A stretch of DNA of 64,000 bases from Rhodobacterales bacterium RIFCSPHIGHO2_02_FULL_62_130 (GTDB taxonomy: Bacteria; Pseudomonadota; Alphaproteobacteria; Rhodobacterales; Rhodobacteraceae): positions 97,744-161,743 of the forward strand of contig MHZT01000046.1 of NCBI GenBank assembly GCA_001828855.1. Reading direction: 5' to 3'. The stretch's first letter is position 1. Each line of letters begins with the position of its first letter. Position numbers and translations under genes: made by a program. This document shows, piece after piece, positions 9,168-20,767 of this stretch. The notes below the pieces were generated by a model. It made no database searches, was not told the DNA's origin, and saw only the letters and a program-made list of their open reading frames with translations.

Positions 9168-9458
9168 TCAGCCAATTTCCTCGACCACCACCAGATCGCG
9201 GACGCTTGCCCCTTTGGCATGGGCAAGCGCTGCCTGATAGTCGGGGCTGTTGTAGCAGGCCACGGCGGCCTCAAGGCTGGGAAAGCGCGCGACCACATTG
9301 CGGGCGCGGTCGCGGCCTTCCAACTGCACATAGCGGCCACCACGGGCAAGGAACACCCCGCCATGCGCGGCAATCGCAGGGCCGGCACCGGCAGCGTATT
9401 TGCCATAGGCCTCGGCGTCGGTCACTTCGACATGGGCGATCCAGAGGGCTGTGGGCAT
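9168..9458 (-). CDS. DUF1330 family protein
   Basis: 96-residue protein with a dimeric ferredoxin-like fold predicted from family membership: MPTALWIAHVEVTD at the start, then AYGKYAAGAGPAIAAHGG and a central RARNVVARFPSLEAA. The biochemical role of DUF1330 is not established. It begins 2 nt after the alaS stop codon, so it is probably cotranscribed with alaS. The longer open frame upstream is inside alaS and was not used. Confidence 0.85.
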   Translation of the reverse strand: MPTALWIAHVEVTDAEAYGKYAAGAGPAIAAHGGVFLARGGRYVQLEGRDRARNVVARFPSLEAAVACYNSPDYQAALAHAKGASVRDLVVVEEIG

Positions 9459-9459
9459 A

Positions 9460-12114
9460 TCAGGCCTCCAGAACGGCGTGAACGGCGGCAATCGCGGCGT
9501 CGGCCAGCGCAATATCGGCCCCGCCCCCCTGCGCCATATCGGGACGACCGCCGCCACCCTTGCCACCCAATGCTTCAACTGCAGCTTTGGCCAAAGTGAC
9601 CGCACTGATGCGTGCGGTCAGATCATCGGTGACCCCCACCGCCACCGCAGGCTTGGCCCCTGTGTCCGCGATCAGCACCACCGCACCAGACCCGATTTGC
9701 GCTTTCAAGGCATCGATCAGCCCCGGAAGATCCTTGCCCGAAACCCCGGAAAGCACCTGGGCAATCAGCTTTACTCCGTTGATTTCCTTGACCTCAGGTC
9801 CACCAGACTTGCCGCCCATCGCCAATTCACGGCGCAACTGCGCCACTTCGTTGGCCAAAGCGCGGCGTTCGTCTTGCAGCGCCTTCACACGATCCAGCAC
9901 ATCGCCCGCATGGGTTTTCAGCGCCGCCGCCACGTCCGACAGCCGCTGATCCTGCGCGCGCAGATGGTCGAGGGCGGCTTGCCCCGTCAGCGCCTCGATC
10001 CGGCGTACGCCCGAGGAGGACGCCGATTCCGACAGCAGAACAAAGGCGCCGATGTCGCCGGTGCGCGCGACATGGGTGCCACCGCACAGTTCGAGACTAT
10101 AGGTGCGGCCATCGGCGCCCTTGCCCGACCCGTCCAGCGCGCCCATCGAGACGACGCGAACCTCGTCGCCGTATTTCTCGCCAAACAGCGCCTGCGCGCC
10201 AAGCGCACGGGCATCGTCGGGCGTCATGATGCGGGTATCGACAGCCGAGTTCTGGCGGATAAAGGCGTTCACTTCGGCCTCAACCACGGCCACTTCGGCG
10301 GGCGTCAGGGCAACCGAATGGCTGAAGTCAAAGCGCATCCTGTCGGCAGCGTTCAGGCTGCCGCGCTGGGCGACGTGATCGCCCAAAGCGCGGCGCAGCG
10401 CCTCGTGCAGCAGGTGTGTGGCCGAGTGGTTGGCGCGGATAGCACCACGCCGCACATGCGAAACCTCAAGTTTAGCAGGCTGGCCGCGCAGGATCGTGCC
10501 TTCGGCCACGCGCGCGACATGCAGGAAAACGCCCGCCTGTTTGCGCGTATCGGTCACTTCCGCCAAGCCGGTCGCGGTGCGGATATAGCCGGTATCGCCA
10601 ACCTGTCCGCCGCTTTCGGCATAGAACGGGGTCTGGTTGACCACGATCTGCACCGTAGTTCCGGTTTCCGCAGCGCCGATCAAACCGCCGTCGCGCACCA
10701 GCGCGTCAATCTGGCCCTCGGCGGTTTCGGTGTCATACCCCAAGAATTCAGTGGTGCCATGCACCTCGGCAATCTCGAACCAGACTTTCGCATCGGCCGT
10801 GCCGCCCGCCCCCGACCAGCTTGCCCGTGCCTTGGCCTTCTGCTCGGACATCGCATCGTCAAAACCGGCCACATCCACCGCGCGGGTCTTTTCGCGCAGC
10901 ACGTCCTGCGTCAGGTCCAGCGGGAAACCGTAGGTGTCATAGAGCTTGAACGCCACACCGCCGGGCAGATCGGCACCTTCGGGCAGGCGGTCAAGCTCGT
11001 CATTCAGCAGGCGCAACCCACGGTCAAGTGTGGTCTTGAAACGGGTTTCCTCCAGCCGCTGGGTTTCTTCGATCAAGGCCTGAGCGCGCGCAAGTTCAGG
11101 GTAAGCCGCCCCCATCTGCCGCACCAAGGCGGGGACCAGACGGTGCATCACCGGGTCTTGCGCGCCCAGCATATGCGCGTGGCGCATCGCACGGCGCATG
11201 ATCCGGCGCAGCACATAGCCGCGGCCTTCGTTCGAGGGCATCACGCCATCGGCAATCAGGAAAGAGGTCGAACGCAAATGATCCGCGATCACGCGGTGGC
11301 TGGTCTTGCCCGGCCCGTCGGGATCGGTGTTGGTCGCATGGGCGCTAGCCTCGATCAGGCTGCGCATCAGGTCGGTGTCATAGTTGTCATGCTTGCCCTG
11401 CAGCAGCGCGCCGATCCGTTCCAGCCCCATGCCGGTATCGATCGACTGCATGTCCAAGGGCCGCATCGAGCCATCCGCGAACTGTTCGTTCTGCATGAAC
11501 ACGTTGTTCCAGATCTCGATGAAACGGTCGCCATCCTCTTCCGCCGAACCCGGAGGGCCGCCCCAGATGTGTTCGCCGTGGTCGTAGAAAATCTCGGTGC
11601 AAGGACCGCAGGGTCCGGTCGGCCCCATGCGCCAGAAGTTGTCATCCGTCGGGATGCGGATGATCCGGTCATCCGACAGGCCCGCGACCTTTTTCCAGAT
11701 CGCCGCCGCCTCGTCATCGGTATGGTAAACAGTGACCAGCAGCTTGTCCTTGTTCAGCCCGAAATCCTTGGTCAGCAATTCCCACGCAAAAGCAATGGCT
11801 TGATCCTTGAAGTAATCGCCAAAGCTGAAGTTGCCCAGCATCTCGAAGAAGGTATGGTGGCGGGCGGTGTAGCCCACATTGTCAAGATCGTTGTGCTTGC
11901 CGCCCGCGCGCACGCATTTCTGCGCGGTTGTGGCGCGCTTGTAATCGCGGGTTTCCACGCCGGTAAAGCAGTTCTTGAACTGCACCATGCCCGAATTGGC
12001 GAACATCAGCGTCGGGTCGTTGCGCGGCACAAGCGGAGAACTGTCCACCACTTTATGCCCGTTGCGGGCGAAGAAATCGAGGTAGGTCGAGCGGATGTCG
12101 TTCAAAGACGCCAT
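9460..12114 (-). CDS. alaS: Alanyl-tRNA synthetase
   Basis: Charges tRNA-Ala; class II synthetase with an editing domain. 884 residues, normal length. N-terminal [15 protein letters not shown] and motif region [20 protein letters not shown], editing-domain HxxxH in [12 protein letters not shown], the zinc/editing part [13 protein letters not shown], and the glycine-rich C-terminal end [15 protein letters not shown] are all present. It lies downstream of recA on the same strand but after a terminator. A small GC hairpin (AGCCCC/GGGGCT, 12162-12180) is in its leader; I see no clear attenuator. Confidence 0.98.
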   Translation of the reverse strand: MASLNDIRSTYLDFFARNGHKVVDSSPLVPRNDPTLMFANSGMVQFKNCFTGVETRDYKRATTAQKCVRAGGKHNDLDNVGYTARHHTFFEMLGNFSFGDYFKDQAIAFAWELLTKDFGLNKDKLLVTVYHTDDEAAAIWKKVAGLSDDRIIRIPTDDNFWRMGPTGPCGPCTEIFYDHGEHIWGGPPGSAEEDGDRFIEIWNNVFMQNEQFADGSMRPLDMQSIDTGMGLERIGALLQGKHDNYDTDLMRSLIEASAHATNTDPDGPGKTSHRVIADHLRSTSFLIADGVMPSNEGRGYVLRRIMRRAMRHAHMLGAQDPVMHRLVPALVRQMGAAYPELARAQALIEETQRLEETRFKTTLDRGLRLLNDELDRLPEGADLPGGVAFKLYDTYGFPLDLTQDVLREKTRAVDVAGFDDAMSEQKAKARASWSGAGGTADAKVWFEIAEVHGTTEFLGYDTETAEGQIDALVRDGGLIGAAETGTTVQIVVNQTPFYAESGGQVGDTGYIRTATGLAEVTDTRKQAGVFLHVARVAEGTILRGQPAKLEVSHVRRGAIRANHSATHLLHEALRRALGDHVAQRGSLNAADRMRFDFSHSVALTPAEVAVVEAEVNAFIRQNSAVDTRIMTPDDARALGAQALFGEKYGDEVRVVSMGALDGSGKGADGRTYSLELCGGTHVARTGDIGAFVLLSESASSSGVRRIEALTGQAALDHLRAQDQRLSDVAAALKTHAGDVLDRVKALQDERRALANEVAQLRRELAMGGKSGGPEVKEINGVKLIAQVLSGVSGKDLPGLIDALKAQIGSGAVVLIADTGAKPAVAVGVTDDLTARISAVTLAKAAVEALGGKGGGGRPDMAQGGGADIALADAAIAAVHAVLEA

Positions 12115-12209
12115 GGATTTAGGCCCCCAAAAGGCTGAAAACGTAAGGTCCCGCTCCGTTTAGCCCCCCATCGCGGGGCTGTCCACGGCTTCATGACACA
12201 CAAATGAAA

Positions 12210-12237
12210 AAGGCCGGAAACTTGCGCTTCCGGCCTT
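12210..12237 (-). terminator. recA: Rho-independent terminator of recA
   Basis: 10-bp stem AAGGCCGGAA (12210-12219) and TTCCGGCCTT (12228-12237). Read on the minus strand it is followed by a T-rich tract (TTTTTCATTTG), as expected for termination after recA. Confidence 0.88.
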
Positions 12238-12261
12238 GGTTTTCAACCTGTTGGTCAAAGA

Positions 12262-13329
12262 TCAGTCGTCCAACAGCGGCCCGTCCTCGGTCGTGGCGGT
12301 GAAGTCCAGCCCGTTGGCAGCGCGGATCTTGTCCTCGATATCCAGCGCGATCGAGGGGTTCTGCTTCAGGAAGGTCTTGGCATTCTCGCGCCCCTGCCCG
12401 ATGCGTTCGTCCTTGTAGGAATACCAGCTGCCGGATTTTTCCACGACGCCAGCCTTTACGCCGATATCCACCAGCTCACCCACCTTCGAGATGCCTTCGC
12501 CATACATGATGTCGAATTCCACCTCTTTGAACGGCGGCGAGACTTTGTTCTTAACCACCTTGACGCGGGTGGCGTTACCGATCACCTCGTCACGGTCCTT
12601 GATGGCGCCGGTGCGGCGGATGTCGAGACGCACGCTTGCATAAAATTTCAGCGCGTTGCCGCCGGTGGTGGTTTCAGGACTGCCGAACATCACGCCGATT
12701 TTCATGCGGATTTGGTTGATGAAGATCACCATGCAATTGCTGCGCCCGATGCTGGCGGTCAGCTTCCGCATCGCCTGAGACATCAGGCGGGCTTGCGAAC
12801 CCATCTGCATGTCGCCCATATCGCCTTCGATTTCCGATTTCGGCACCAAAGCTGCTACCGAATCGACCACGATCAGGCTGACCGCGCCCGAGCGCACCAG
12901 CGTATCGACGATTTCCAGCGCCTGTTCGCCCGTGTCGGGCTGCGAGATCAGCAATTCATCAAGGTTAACGCCAAGTTTCTTGGCATATTGCGGGTCCAGC
13001 GCGTGTTCGGCGTCGACAAAGGCGCAAACCCCGCCTTTTTTCTGCGCCTCGGCCACCACATGCAGCGTCAGCGTGGTCTTGCCCGAGGATTCCGGCCCGT
13101 AAATCTCGATGATCCGGCCTTGCGGCAGACCGCCGATTCCCAGCGCGATGTCCAACCCAAGGCTGCCTGTCGAGGTCGCCTCGATATCCATCACCGGATT
13201 GTCCGAGCCGAGCTTCATGATCGAGCCCTTGCCGAACTGCCGTTCGATCTGTGCCAGCGCGCTTTCCAACGCCTTTGCCTTGTCCATTTCGCGCTTCCCG
13301 TTCAAGTCCAGCAGATTTGCCGCAGCCAT
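12262..13329 (-). CDS. recA: Recombinase RecA
   Basis: Strand-exchange ATPase and co-protease for LexA. 355 residues from the ATG at 13329 ([12 protein letters not shown]). Walker [10 protein letters not shown], the MAW-like region and L2 loop ([18 protein letters not shown]) are visible, and the C-terminus is acidic ([10 protein letters not shown]). The open frame extends upstream to 13368, but that part overlaps the expected leader and has no RecA homology. An SOS box lies about 50 bp upstream and a terminator follows, so this is a single-gene LexA-controlled unit. Confidence 0.98.
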   Translation of the reverse strand: MAAANLLDLNGKREMDKAKALESALAQIERQFGKGSIMKLGSDNPVMDIEATSTGSLGLDIALGIGGLPQGRIIEIYGPESSGKTTLTLHVVAEAQKKGGVCAFVDAEHALDPQYAKKLGVNLDELLISQPDTGEQALEIVDTLVRSGAVSLIVVDSVAALVPKSEIEGDMGDMQMGSQARLMSQAMRKLTASIGRSNCMVIFINQIRMKIGVMFGSPETTTGGNALKFYASVRLDIRRTGAIKDRDEVIGNATRVKVVKNKVSPPFKEVEFDIMYGEGISKVGELVDIGVKAGVVEKSGSWYSYKDERIGQGRENAKTFLKQNPSIALDIEDKIRAANGLDFTATTEDGPLLDD

Positions 13330-13379
13330 GTTCCAGCCCCTTATCCCACAGCCGCAGTTCCGCGGCAATCAGTGCAGAT

Positions 13380-13394
13380 GTTCCCCGCCTGTTC
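13380..13394 (-). promoter_or_regulatory. recA: LexA (SOS) box of recA
   Basis: On the minus strand the site reads GAAC-AGGCGGG-GAAC, an exact GAAC-N7-GAAC match to the alphaproteobacterial LexA motif (direct repeat, unlike the palindromic E. coli box). Upstream of it a TTGAAA hexamer and CATAAG 17 bp later give a plausible -35/-10 pair, placing the box at or just after the start point. Confidence 0.88.
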
Positions 13395-13507
13395 TCATCC
13401 TTATGAGATCAAAATAGGAACATTTCAATCCATATTCTCGCAAAACCAGCTTTTGCAGGAATCAGTTAAGAGATAGTTTACGGATGGGATTTTCATGCGG
13501 GGTTTTG

Positions 13508-14095
13508 ATGCTGGTATTCTGGGAAGAACGTCTGGTGCTTTTGGCCACGCCCAAAACCGGCACGACATCCATCGCAAAAGCGCTCGAATCGCGGGCGGCT
13601 ATTTCGATCCAGCGTCCGCCCGAGTTGAAACATACCCCGATCAAACGCTTTCGCCGCTTTATCGGCCCCTATCTGGAACAGGTGTCGAAAGAACCGTTCA
13701 CCGTGATCGGCGTGATGCGCGAACCGCGCGACTGGCTGGGAAGCTGGTATCGCTACCGTCAGCGCCCCGGAATTCCCGACAAACGCCGCTCGACCGCAGG
13801 GATAAGTTTCGATGACTTCGTCGAGGCCTATTGCACCGAGAAACCACCCGCTTTTGCCAATGTCGGCGCGCAGGCCGGATTCTTGCGCCCCGAGGACGCC
13901 AAAGGTGCCGACATGATCTTCCGCCATGACCGCATCGAAGATCTGGTCGCCTATCTCGAACATCGGCTTGCCATGAACATAACGCTGCCCGTCGTCAATG
14001 TCTCACCCCAGGCTTCCACCCTGCTGACGGCAAAAAACGAAGCACTGTTGCAGCGATTCGCCGCCCGCGATTTCGCGCTTTACGCCAGCCTTTAG
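13508..14095 (+). CDS. Sulfotransferase-family-like protein
   Basis: 195 residues. The N-terminal strand and loop VLLATPKTGTTSIAKAL fit the 5'-phosphosulfate-binding loop of PAPS-dependent sulfotransferases (xxPKTGTTxxxxxL), and VIGVMREPRDWLGSWYRYR fits the second (3'-phosphate) motif with its Arg and Ser. The sulfate acceptor cannot be inferred. I chose ATG 13508 (MLVFWEERLVLL), although an ATG at 13484 is also open. It is divergent from recA and converges on cckA with a 4-nt stop overlap. Confidence 0.75.
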   Translation: MLVFWEERLVLLATPKTGTTSIAKALESRAAISIQRPPELKHTPIKRFRRFIGPYLEQVSKEPFTVIGVMREPRDWLGSWYRYRQRPGIPDKRRSTAGISFDDFVEAYCTEKPPAFANVGAQAGFLRPEDAKGADMIFRHDRIEDLVAYLEHRLAMNITLPVVNVSPQASTLLTAKNEALLQRFAARDFALYASL

Positions 14096-16383
14096 TGCAA
14101 CTGTCCCTGCACGGTTGTGGTCAATTCACTTAAGGAAAACGGCTTGGGCAGGAATACGGAATTGGGGATGCGCGCCTGACCTTCCGCCAAGGCCTCTTCG
14201 GCATAGCCGGACACAAAGATCACCCGCACGTTCGGGCGATCTTGCAGCGCACGGCGCACCCAAGACGGCCCATCCATCCCCGGCATCACCACATCGGTGA
14301 CAAAAACATCCACCTCAAGCGCGGGGTCTTCCAGCGTTCGCAACGCCTCTTCGGCATTTTCGGCTTCCAGCACCGTATAGCCACGCATCCGCAGCGCGCG
14401 GCTCGCAAAGGTTCTCACTGGTGCCTCGTCTTCGACCAGAAGCACCACGCCTTCCCCCCGTCGCACGACCATGTTGCGCTGGGTTTGCGGCAAGGCGAGG
14501 GGGGCAATTTCGGCACCGGCATGGTGGATCGGGAAGTAGATTTGAAACACCGCGCCCTGACCTTCGGTTGAATCCACAAAGATAAACCCGCCCGACTGTT
14601 TGACGATTCCATAGGCGGTCGAAAGCCCGAGGCCAGTCCCTTCACCGACACGCTTGGTGGTGAAGAATGGCTCGAATATCTTGTGCAGACGGTCAGGCGG
14701 GATGCCGGTCCCCGTATCTCCGACCCGGATCAGCGCGTAATCACCGGCGGGAACGATCGCACGGTCGCGGTGCATGTCTTCGTGCAAGGAAACGGCCTTA
14801 GTCTCGACGCTTATGGTGCCGCCTGCGGGCATGGCATCGCGGGCGTTCACGACCAGATTCATCACCACCTGCTCCAACTGGCGTTTGTCGGCGCGGATCG
14901 CACCCAGTGCGGGCGCATGGACAAGCCGAAGGCTCACCCGCTCCCCCACCAGCCGGTTCAGCAGATGGGCCAGTTCCGAAAGCGTTTCCTGCAGGTCGAT
15001 CCGTTCGGGTTTCAGCGTCTGTTTGCGCGAGAAAGCCAGCAATTGCCCCACCAAAGCCGCCGCACGGTTGGCATTCTGATGAATCTGGATCAGGTCGGAG
15101 TATTCGGGGTCTTCCGAGTCATGGCGCAGCAGCAAAAGATCGCAATGGCCCGAGATTGCGGTCAGCAGGTTGTTGAAATCATGCGCGACGCCGCCTGCAA
15201 GCTGGCCGATTGCCTGCATTTTCTGGCTTTGCACGATCTGCGCCTCAAGCGTTTTCAGTGCAGTTGCGTCCTGCAACACCGCAAGCGCGCCGGGTCTGCC
15301 CAGATCGACGGTGCGGCGCAGGGTGACTTGCAAGAACACTTCGCCGCCGAGTTTGCGCGCACACAGAACCTCGGCCCCGCCGGGGATGCGTTCAGAGACG
15401 ATATCGCCCAACCAGTCAGAAACGGGGCGGCCCAGACCTTCGAACAGGTCGTGGAACATCACACCCGCCCCCGCCTCCAGTGCCAAAAGGTCGCGTGCGG
15501 CGCGGTTGGCGGCGCGCATCTCGCCTTCAGGACCGAATTTCAGCAGCGCCACGGGGACATTCTCGAAATCCGCCAGCATGCTTTCGTCATCACCGCGCGC
15601 GGGGACCGGCAGCAGGTAGATTTCGCGCCGCTCTCCCCCGCCCTCGACCTCGGCCAGAATCGCGCGCACGGGGCCGTTGGCGCCTGCCACCTGAACCTCT
15701 TCGCCCGAATGCAGCACGGGAGTGGTGAAAATCCGGTCCAGCCGTTTCGGACGCCCCCCCAAAAGCCGCCGCATCGCCTCGTTCGAGAACAGCACCACGC
15801 CTGACTTGTTTGCGGTCAGCATCGGCAGGCTGAGTTGTTCGGCCCCGCGCCCGGCCGTGCTGCGGTCCTGAAATTCCTCAAACCGCCACAAAAACCGAGT
15901 GTCCGAGATCTTATGCACGGAAAGTCGGGCATGGCCGCGCCGTGTCACCACGTCTTCGCGTGCAGCCCCCATATTCGCCGCGCGCCCTTGCAGCCGGAAC
16001 AGCACAGCCCCCGGCGTTGCGAAATGATCACGCAGCGCCGCCGTAAGGGTTTCGCCATCCGTGACCGAAAATCGCGCCTCGGCTGCGGCGTTGCGGAAAT
16101 GGATATGCCCGTCGGGGTCGGTGGTGAAACAGGGGGCCGCATCCTGGGCCAAAAGCCCCGCCAATCGCCGCTCGGTCTGCCGGTCACCTTGACGGGCCAG
16201 CAAAGCCGCCCCGCGCAGCAGAAAGATCAGCAGCACAAAGGTCAGCCCAGCAACAATCGCGCCCAAGCGCAGTTCCGGCTGTGGTGTCAGCGTGCCAACC
16301 GTCAGACAGCCCGTTGCCGCTGCAAGCAGCAACCACGCCCCGCCCGCACGTCCTTCGGCCCCGCCTGATACCGATATGGCCAC
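14092..16383 (-). CDS. cckA: Hybrid histidine kinase CckA
   Basis: Membrane histidine kinase/phosphatase of the CckA-ChpT-CtrA phosphorelay, which in Rhodobacterales controls motility, gene transfer agent and related traits. 763 residues: two N-terminal membrane segments (about 15-30 and 40-60), PAS-like region to about 380, HisKA with GGVAHDFNNLLTAISGH (His near 401), HATPase with NLVVNARDAMPAGG and GTGLGLSTAYGIVKQSGG, and a C-terminal receiver with the phospho-Asp in DVFVTDVVMPGMDG. The domain order and sequence are those of CckA rather than a generic hybrid kinase. Convergent with the sulfotransferase-like gene. Confidence 0.92.
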   Translation of the reverse strand: MAISVSGGAEGRAGGAWLLLAAATGCLTVGTLTPQPELRLGAIVAGLTFVLLIFLLRGAALLARQGDRQTERRLAGLLAQDAAPCFTTDPDGHIHFRNAAAEARFSVTDGETLTAALRDHFATPGAVLFRLQGRAANMGAAREDVVTRRGHARLSVHKISDTRFLWRFEEFQDRSTAGRGAEQLSLPMLTANKSGVVLFSNEAMRRLLGGRPKRLDRIFTTPVLHSGEEVQVAGANGPVRAILAEVEGGGERREIYLLPVPARGDDESMLADFENVPVALLKFGPEGEMRAANRAARDLLALEAGAGVMFHDLFEGLGRPVSDWLGDIVSERIPGGAEVLCARKLGGEVFLQVTLRRTVDLGRPGALAVLQDATALKTLEAQIVQSQKMQAIGQLAGGVAHDFNNLLTAISGHCDLLLLRHDSEDPEYSDLIQIHQNANRAAALVGQLLAFSRKQTLKPERIDLQETLSELAHLLNRLVGERVSLRLVHAPALGAIRADKRQLEQVVMNLVVNARDAMPAGGTISVETKAVSLHEDMHRDRAIVPAGDYALIRVGDTGTGIPPDRLHKIFEPFFTTKRVGEGTGLGLSTAYGIVKQSGGFIFVDSTEGQGAVFQIYFPIHHAGAEIAPLALPQTQRNMVVRRGEGVVLLVEDEAPVRTFASRALRMRGYTVLEAENAEEALRTLEDPALEVDVFVTDVVMPGMDGPSWVRRALQDRPNVRVIFVSGYAEEALAEGQARIPNSVFLPKPFSLSELTTTVQGQLH

Positions 16384-16493
16384 ATCGCCCCCCGTCCGGA
16401 TTCGCTTCTGGCTCCATACGGCAGGGAAAGTGTTAAGCGCGACTTAACCCCACAGCGGAATTTGCGAAAAACCCGTCAAAGTTGTGTATGTGG

Positions 16494-17642
16494 TCAATCT
16501 TTTCGCGTCAACATTGCGATAAAGAACCCATCCGCCCCGTCCAGCGGAGTGAACCTGCGCGCAGCCATCTGTTGCCAACCCGGATTGCGCGCCACAAAGC
16601 CCGCCACCTGCGCCTCGTTTTCGGCCGCAAGCATCGAGCATGTCGCATAGGCCAGAACCCCCTTGGGGGCGACCAGAGGGGCGACCTTATCCAGAATTGC
16701 CGCCTGACTCCGCGCTACTTCGGCCAGCTTTTCGGGTGTCAGCGCCCATTTTCCCTGCGGATCACGCCGCCAACTGCCCGAACCTGAGCAGGGGACATCT
16801 GTCAGGATCAGATCGTAGGGCGCTGATTTTGCAGCATCTTCTGAAATCGTTACCTTCGCCCCTGCCCGCTTGGCCCGCGCTGGCAGATCACTCATCCGCG
16901 CAACATTCGCATCATGGGCAAAAAGCGTCAGTCTGGCGCGGGCTGCCATTGCCAATGTTTTACCGCCGCCGCCCGCGCAATAGTCCAGCACGCGCATCCC
17001 GTCGCGCAGCGGCAGCGCCTCGACAACAGCCTGTGACGCGGCGTCCTGCAATTCGACCAAGCCTGCGGCATAGGCCGCGCCGGTCTGGATTTTTCTTGCA
17101 TTCCCCGTGACTTCCAAGGCAGAGCTTGCCAGCGGGTGCGGCACCGCCACAATGCCCTCCTCGGCCAGCGCCACAATTGCGGCCTCGGGTGTCGTGCGCG
17201 CCAGATTGACCCGCAGGAACACCGGCGCGCGGTGGCGCAGTGCCTGCATTACGGCGGGGAAATCATCCCCCAAAGCTGACTGCAATTCAGGCGCAAGCCA
17301 GTCGGGGCAATCGAGCGCCGCCAGTCCTTCGGGGGCATGGCCCGCCTCATCCGGCGTGACCGGCGCGGGCGCGTGGCCCTGCCCGTCGAACAGCGCCTCA
17401 TAACCGCCCGCGCGCGCCCCGCCCAGCACCAGACCGCGCCCTGTCATAGCTCCGCCAAGGGCCGCGAAAGAGCGTTTGCAGCGCAAGCAATCATAGACCA
17501 GATCGCGGATCGCCGCGCGGTCGCCCGATCCGGCAAAGCGGTTGGCGCGGCCCCAGTTGGTCAGAACCACCTCGGGTGCAGCGCCGGTCAGGACACGGTC
17601 CAGCACCTCGATTGCGGCGGACAGGCGGGCGGCTGGGGTCAT
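16494..17642 (-). CDS. RsmB/NOP2-family RNA 5-methylcytosine methyltransferase
   Basis: SAM-dependent RNA methyltransferase of 382 residues. An N-terminal NusB-like helical part is followed by the SAM-binding motif VLDYCAGGGGKTLAMAA and the two cysteine motifs of the family, DVPCSGSGSWRRDP and YATCSMLAAEN. By family it most likely modifies 16S rRNA, but other RNAs are possible. It overlaps the upstream SDR gene by 4 nt (ATGA), so the two are coupled. Confidence 0.88.
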   Translation of the reverse strand: MTPAARLSAAIEVLDRVLTGAAPEVVLTNWGRANRFAGSGDRAAIRDLVYDCLRCKRSFAALGGAMTGRGLVLGGARAGGYEALFDGQGHAPAPVTPDEAGHAPEGLAALDCPDWLAPELQSALGDDFPAVMQALRHRAPVFLRVNLARTTPEAAIVALAEEGIVAVPHPLASSALEVTGNARKIQTGAAYAAGLVELQDAASQAVVEALPLRDGMRVLDYCAGGGGKTLAMAARARLTLFAHDANVARMSDLPARAKRAGAKVTISEDAAKSAPYDLILTDVPCSGSGSWRRDPQGKWALTPEKLAEVARSQAAILDKVAPLVAPKGVLAYATCSMLAAENEAQVAGFVARNPGWQQMAARRFTPLDGADGFFIAMLTRKD

Positions 17643-18382
17643 GCTTTGCGCTCTTGCAGGATATTACCGCCATCGACGACGATGGTGGCGCCGTTGACGT
17701 AAGAGGCTGATTTCGAAGCCAGAAAAGCCACGACCGCTGCCACCTCATCCGGCGTTCCGGCGCGGCCTACGGGGGTGGCAAGGGCGGCTTGGCGTTCCTC
17801 GGGGGTTGCGGCTTCGGTGCCGATCCAGCCGGGGGCGACGGCGTTCACAGTCACCCCCTTGGCTGCCACTTCAAGCGCCAGCGCATGGGTCAGGCCGACC
17901 ATCCCCGCCTTGGCCGCGGAATAGGCCGCCTCGCCCACATTCGACACCATGGGGCCAGTGACCGAGGCCATCATCACCACGCGGCCATAACTGCGATCCA
18001 CCATCGTGGGCAGGAAGGCTTGTGTCACCAGCACGGCGGTGGTCAGGCTGACATCCATCGCGCGACGCCATTGGTCGGGGGTGATCTCAAGGAAGGGAAC
18101 CTGCTCGGCGGGCGACAGCACCGACCCCATGCCTGCGTTGTTCACCAGCACCTCAACCGCGCCCACCTCTGACAAAAGCCGCCCCACCTGAACCGGATCG
18201 GTCAGATCGGCCTGATGGGCGGTCACGTCAAAGCCTTCGGCGGCAAGCTCGGCTTGTCGCGTGAAGATCCGCCCCGTTGTCGCTGTAATCGCAAGCGAAA
18301 ACCCCGCGCGCCCCAAGGCACGGGCGCAGGCAAGGCCAATGCCGCCCTGCGCCCCAGCCCCTGTAATCAGCGCGCGGGCCAC
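17639..18382 (-). CDS. Short-chain dehydrogenase/reductase
   Basis: 247-residue NAD(P)-dependent oxidoreductase. Glycine motif TGAGAQGGIGLA near residue 7, NNAG in VLVNNAGMGS, catalytic Ser in MMASVTGPM, and YSAAKAG with the Tyr-x3-Lys pair are all present. The family is close to FabG-like reductases, but the substrate is not predictable. It lies just after guaB (3 nt) and before the RsmB-like gene (4-nt overlap), suggesting one transcript. Confidence 0.9.
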   Translation of the reverse strand: MARALITGAGAQGGIGLACARALGRAGFSLAITATTGRIFTRQAELAAEGFDVTAHQADLTDPVQVGRLLSEVGAVEVLVNNAGMGSVLSPAEQVPFLEITPDQWRRAMDVSLTTAVLVTQAFLPTMVDRSYGRVVMMASVTGPMVSNVGEAAYSAAKAGMVGLTHALALEVAAKGVTVNAVAPGWIGTEAATPEERQAALATPVGRAGTPDEVAAVVAFLASKSASYVNGATIVVDGGNILQERKA

Positions 18383-18385
18383 GGA

Positions 18386-19843
<1,458 letters not shown>

Positions 19844-19975
19844 CTACGGGGTTCAGGTGGGGAGTGTTCGTTTGACGGCTCCCTGTTTCACCAAATCCGG
19901 CCAAGGGCAAGGGCGAAACGCCCCTTGCGGACAAAATCAGGCCGTGCAGACTGCCGCCAAAACCATAGGTCCCCC

Positions 19976-20671
19976 ATGCGCGTTGCGATCATCGAAAATA
20001 CCGCCGTCACCCATCACGGCCAAGTCGGCGTGGCCCTGCACGAAGCCGCCGCCACCATCGACCTTTTTCGCCCGTGGCTGGATGGCAAACTGCCGGACAT
20101 GGGCAGCTTTGACGCGCTGGTATCCTTTGGCGGCGAGCAGAACGCGCTGGCCGATTCTGATCACCCTTATCTGCCCGATCTGGCACGTCTGATGCACGAT
20201 ACCGCCCTGTCGGGAACGGCTGTGCTGGGCATTTGCCTTGGCAGCCAGATCCTTGCGCGCGGCGCGGGGGCGGTGAACCACATCGGCACTCATCCCGAAC
20301 ATGGCTGGGTCCATGTCGATCTGACCGACGAGGGCCGCGCCGATCCGGTGCTGGGTCATTTGCCCGCGCGGTTTCCGATCTTTCAATGGCACTCCGACAC
20401 TTTCACCCTGCCCGAAGGGGCTGTGCATCTGGCCACAAACGCGGCTGTTCCGGTGCAAGGCTACCGCATCGGCCGCGCAGGCTATGCCACCCAGTTCCAT
20501 TTCGAAGCCAGCCGCGCCGTGGTGGCAGACATGACAAACTCGTGGCCCGAGGCAGCCGAGAGGATGACCCCCGGCTGGGTCGCCGCCCAACCCACGCTTG
20601 CCGCCAGCCTTGGCGCAGACGCCGATGCCCACGGGCTTGCAATCGCACGGGCATGGGTAGGGTTGATCTAA
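19976..20671 (+). CDS. Class I glutamine amidotransferase (GuaA-N-like)
   Basis: 231-residue glutaminase with a complete triad: Cys87 in GICLGSQ, His175 and Glu177 in TQFHFEAS. Stand-alone members of this group resemble the GMP synthetase glutaminase domain, but their acceptor is usually unknown. Start at 19976 (MRVAIIENTAVTHHG) is where homology begins; the frame is open well upstream inside the guaB region. Divergent from guaB. Confidence 0.85.
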   Translation: MRVAIIENTAVTHHGQVGVALHEAAATIDLFRPWLDGKLPDMGSFDALVSFGGEQNALADSDHPYLPDLARLMHDTALSGTAVLGICLGSQILARGAGAVNHIGTHPEHGWVHVDLTDEGRADPVLGHLPARFPIFQWHSDTFTLPEGAVHLATNAAVPVQGYRIGRAGYATQFHFEASRAVVADMTNSWPEAAERMTPGWVAAQPTLAASLGADADAHGLAIARAWVGLI

Positions 20672-20690
20672 CCTACAGCTTCATCTGTTC

Positions 20691-20714
20691 CTTAAATATC
20701 CCCGCCGGAGGCTC
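20691..20714. repeat. Dispersed AAATATCCCCGCCGGAGGC repeat, copy 1
   Basis: CTTAAATATCCCCGCCGGAG plus GCTC. With the upstream bases TCATCTGTTC it is almost identical to the copy at 28459-28490. It sits 20 nt after the amidotransferase stop. Confidence 0.65.
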
Positions 20715-20731
20715 CGACATCCCCCGCAAGC

Positions 20732-20752
20732 GGTGCGTGACAAGCACGCACC
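20732..20752. repeat. GGTGCGTG palindromic repeat, copy 1
   Basis: GGTGCGTG (20732-20739), 5-nt spacer, CACGCACC (20745-20752), followed by CTACCCTTT. The same half-sites plus the YTACCCTTT tail occur at 29796. Confidence 0.6.
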
Positions 20753-20767
20753 CTACCCTTTGGATTT

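Noticed and set aside
9451..12138. Plus-strand open frame of about 895 codons
   Set aside because: It is the antisense shadow of alaS; its predicted protein is rich in His, Arg and Gln with no family pattern, while alaS is certain.
12115..12200. Attenuator or T-box in the alaS leader
   Set aside because: Only a 6-bp GC hairpin is present. No T-box consensus or leader peptide rich in Ala codons was seen.
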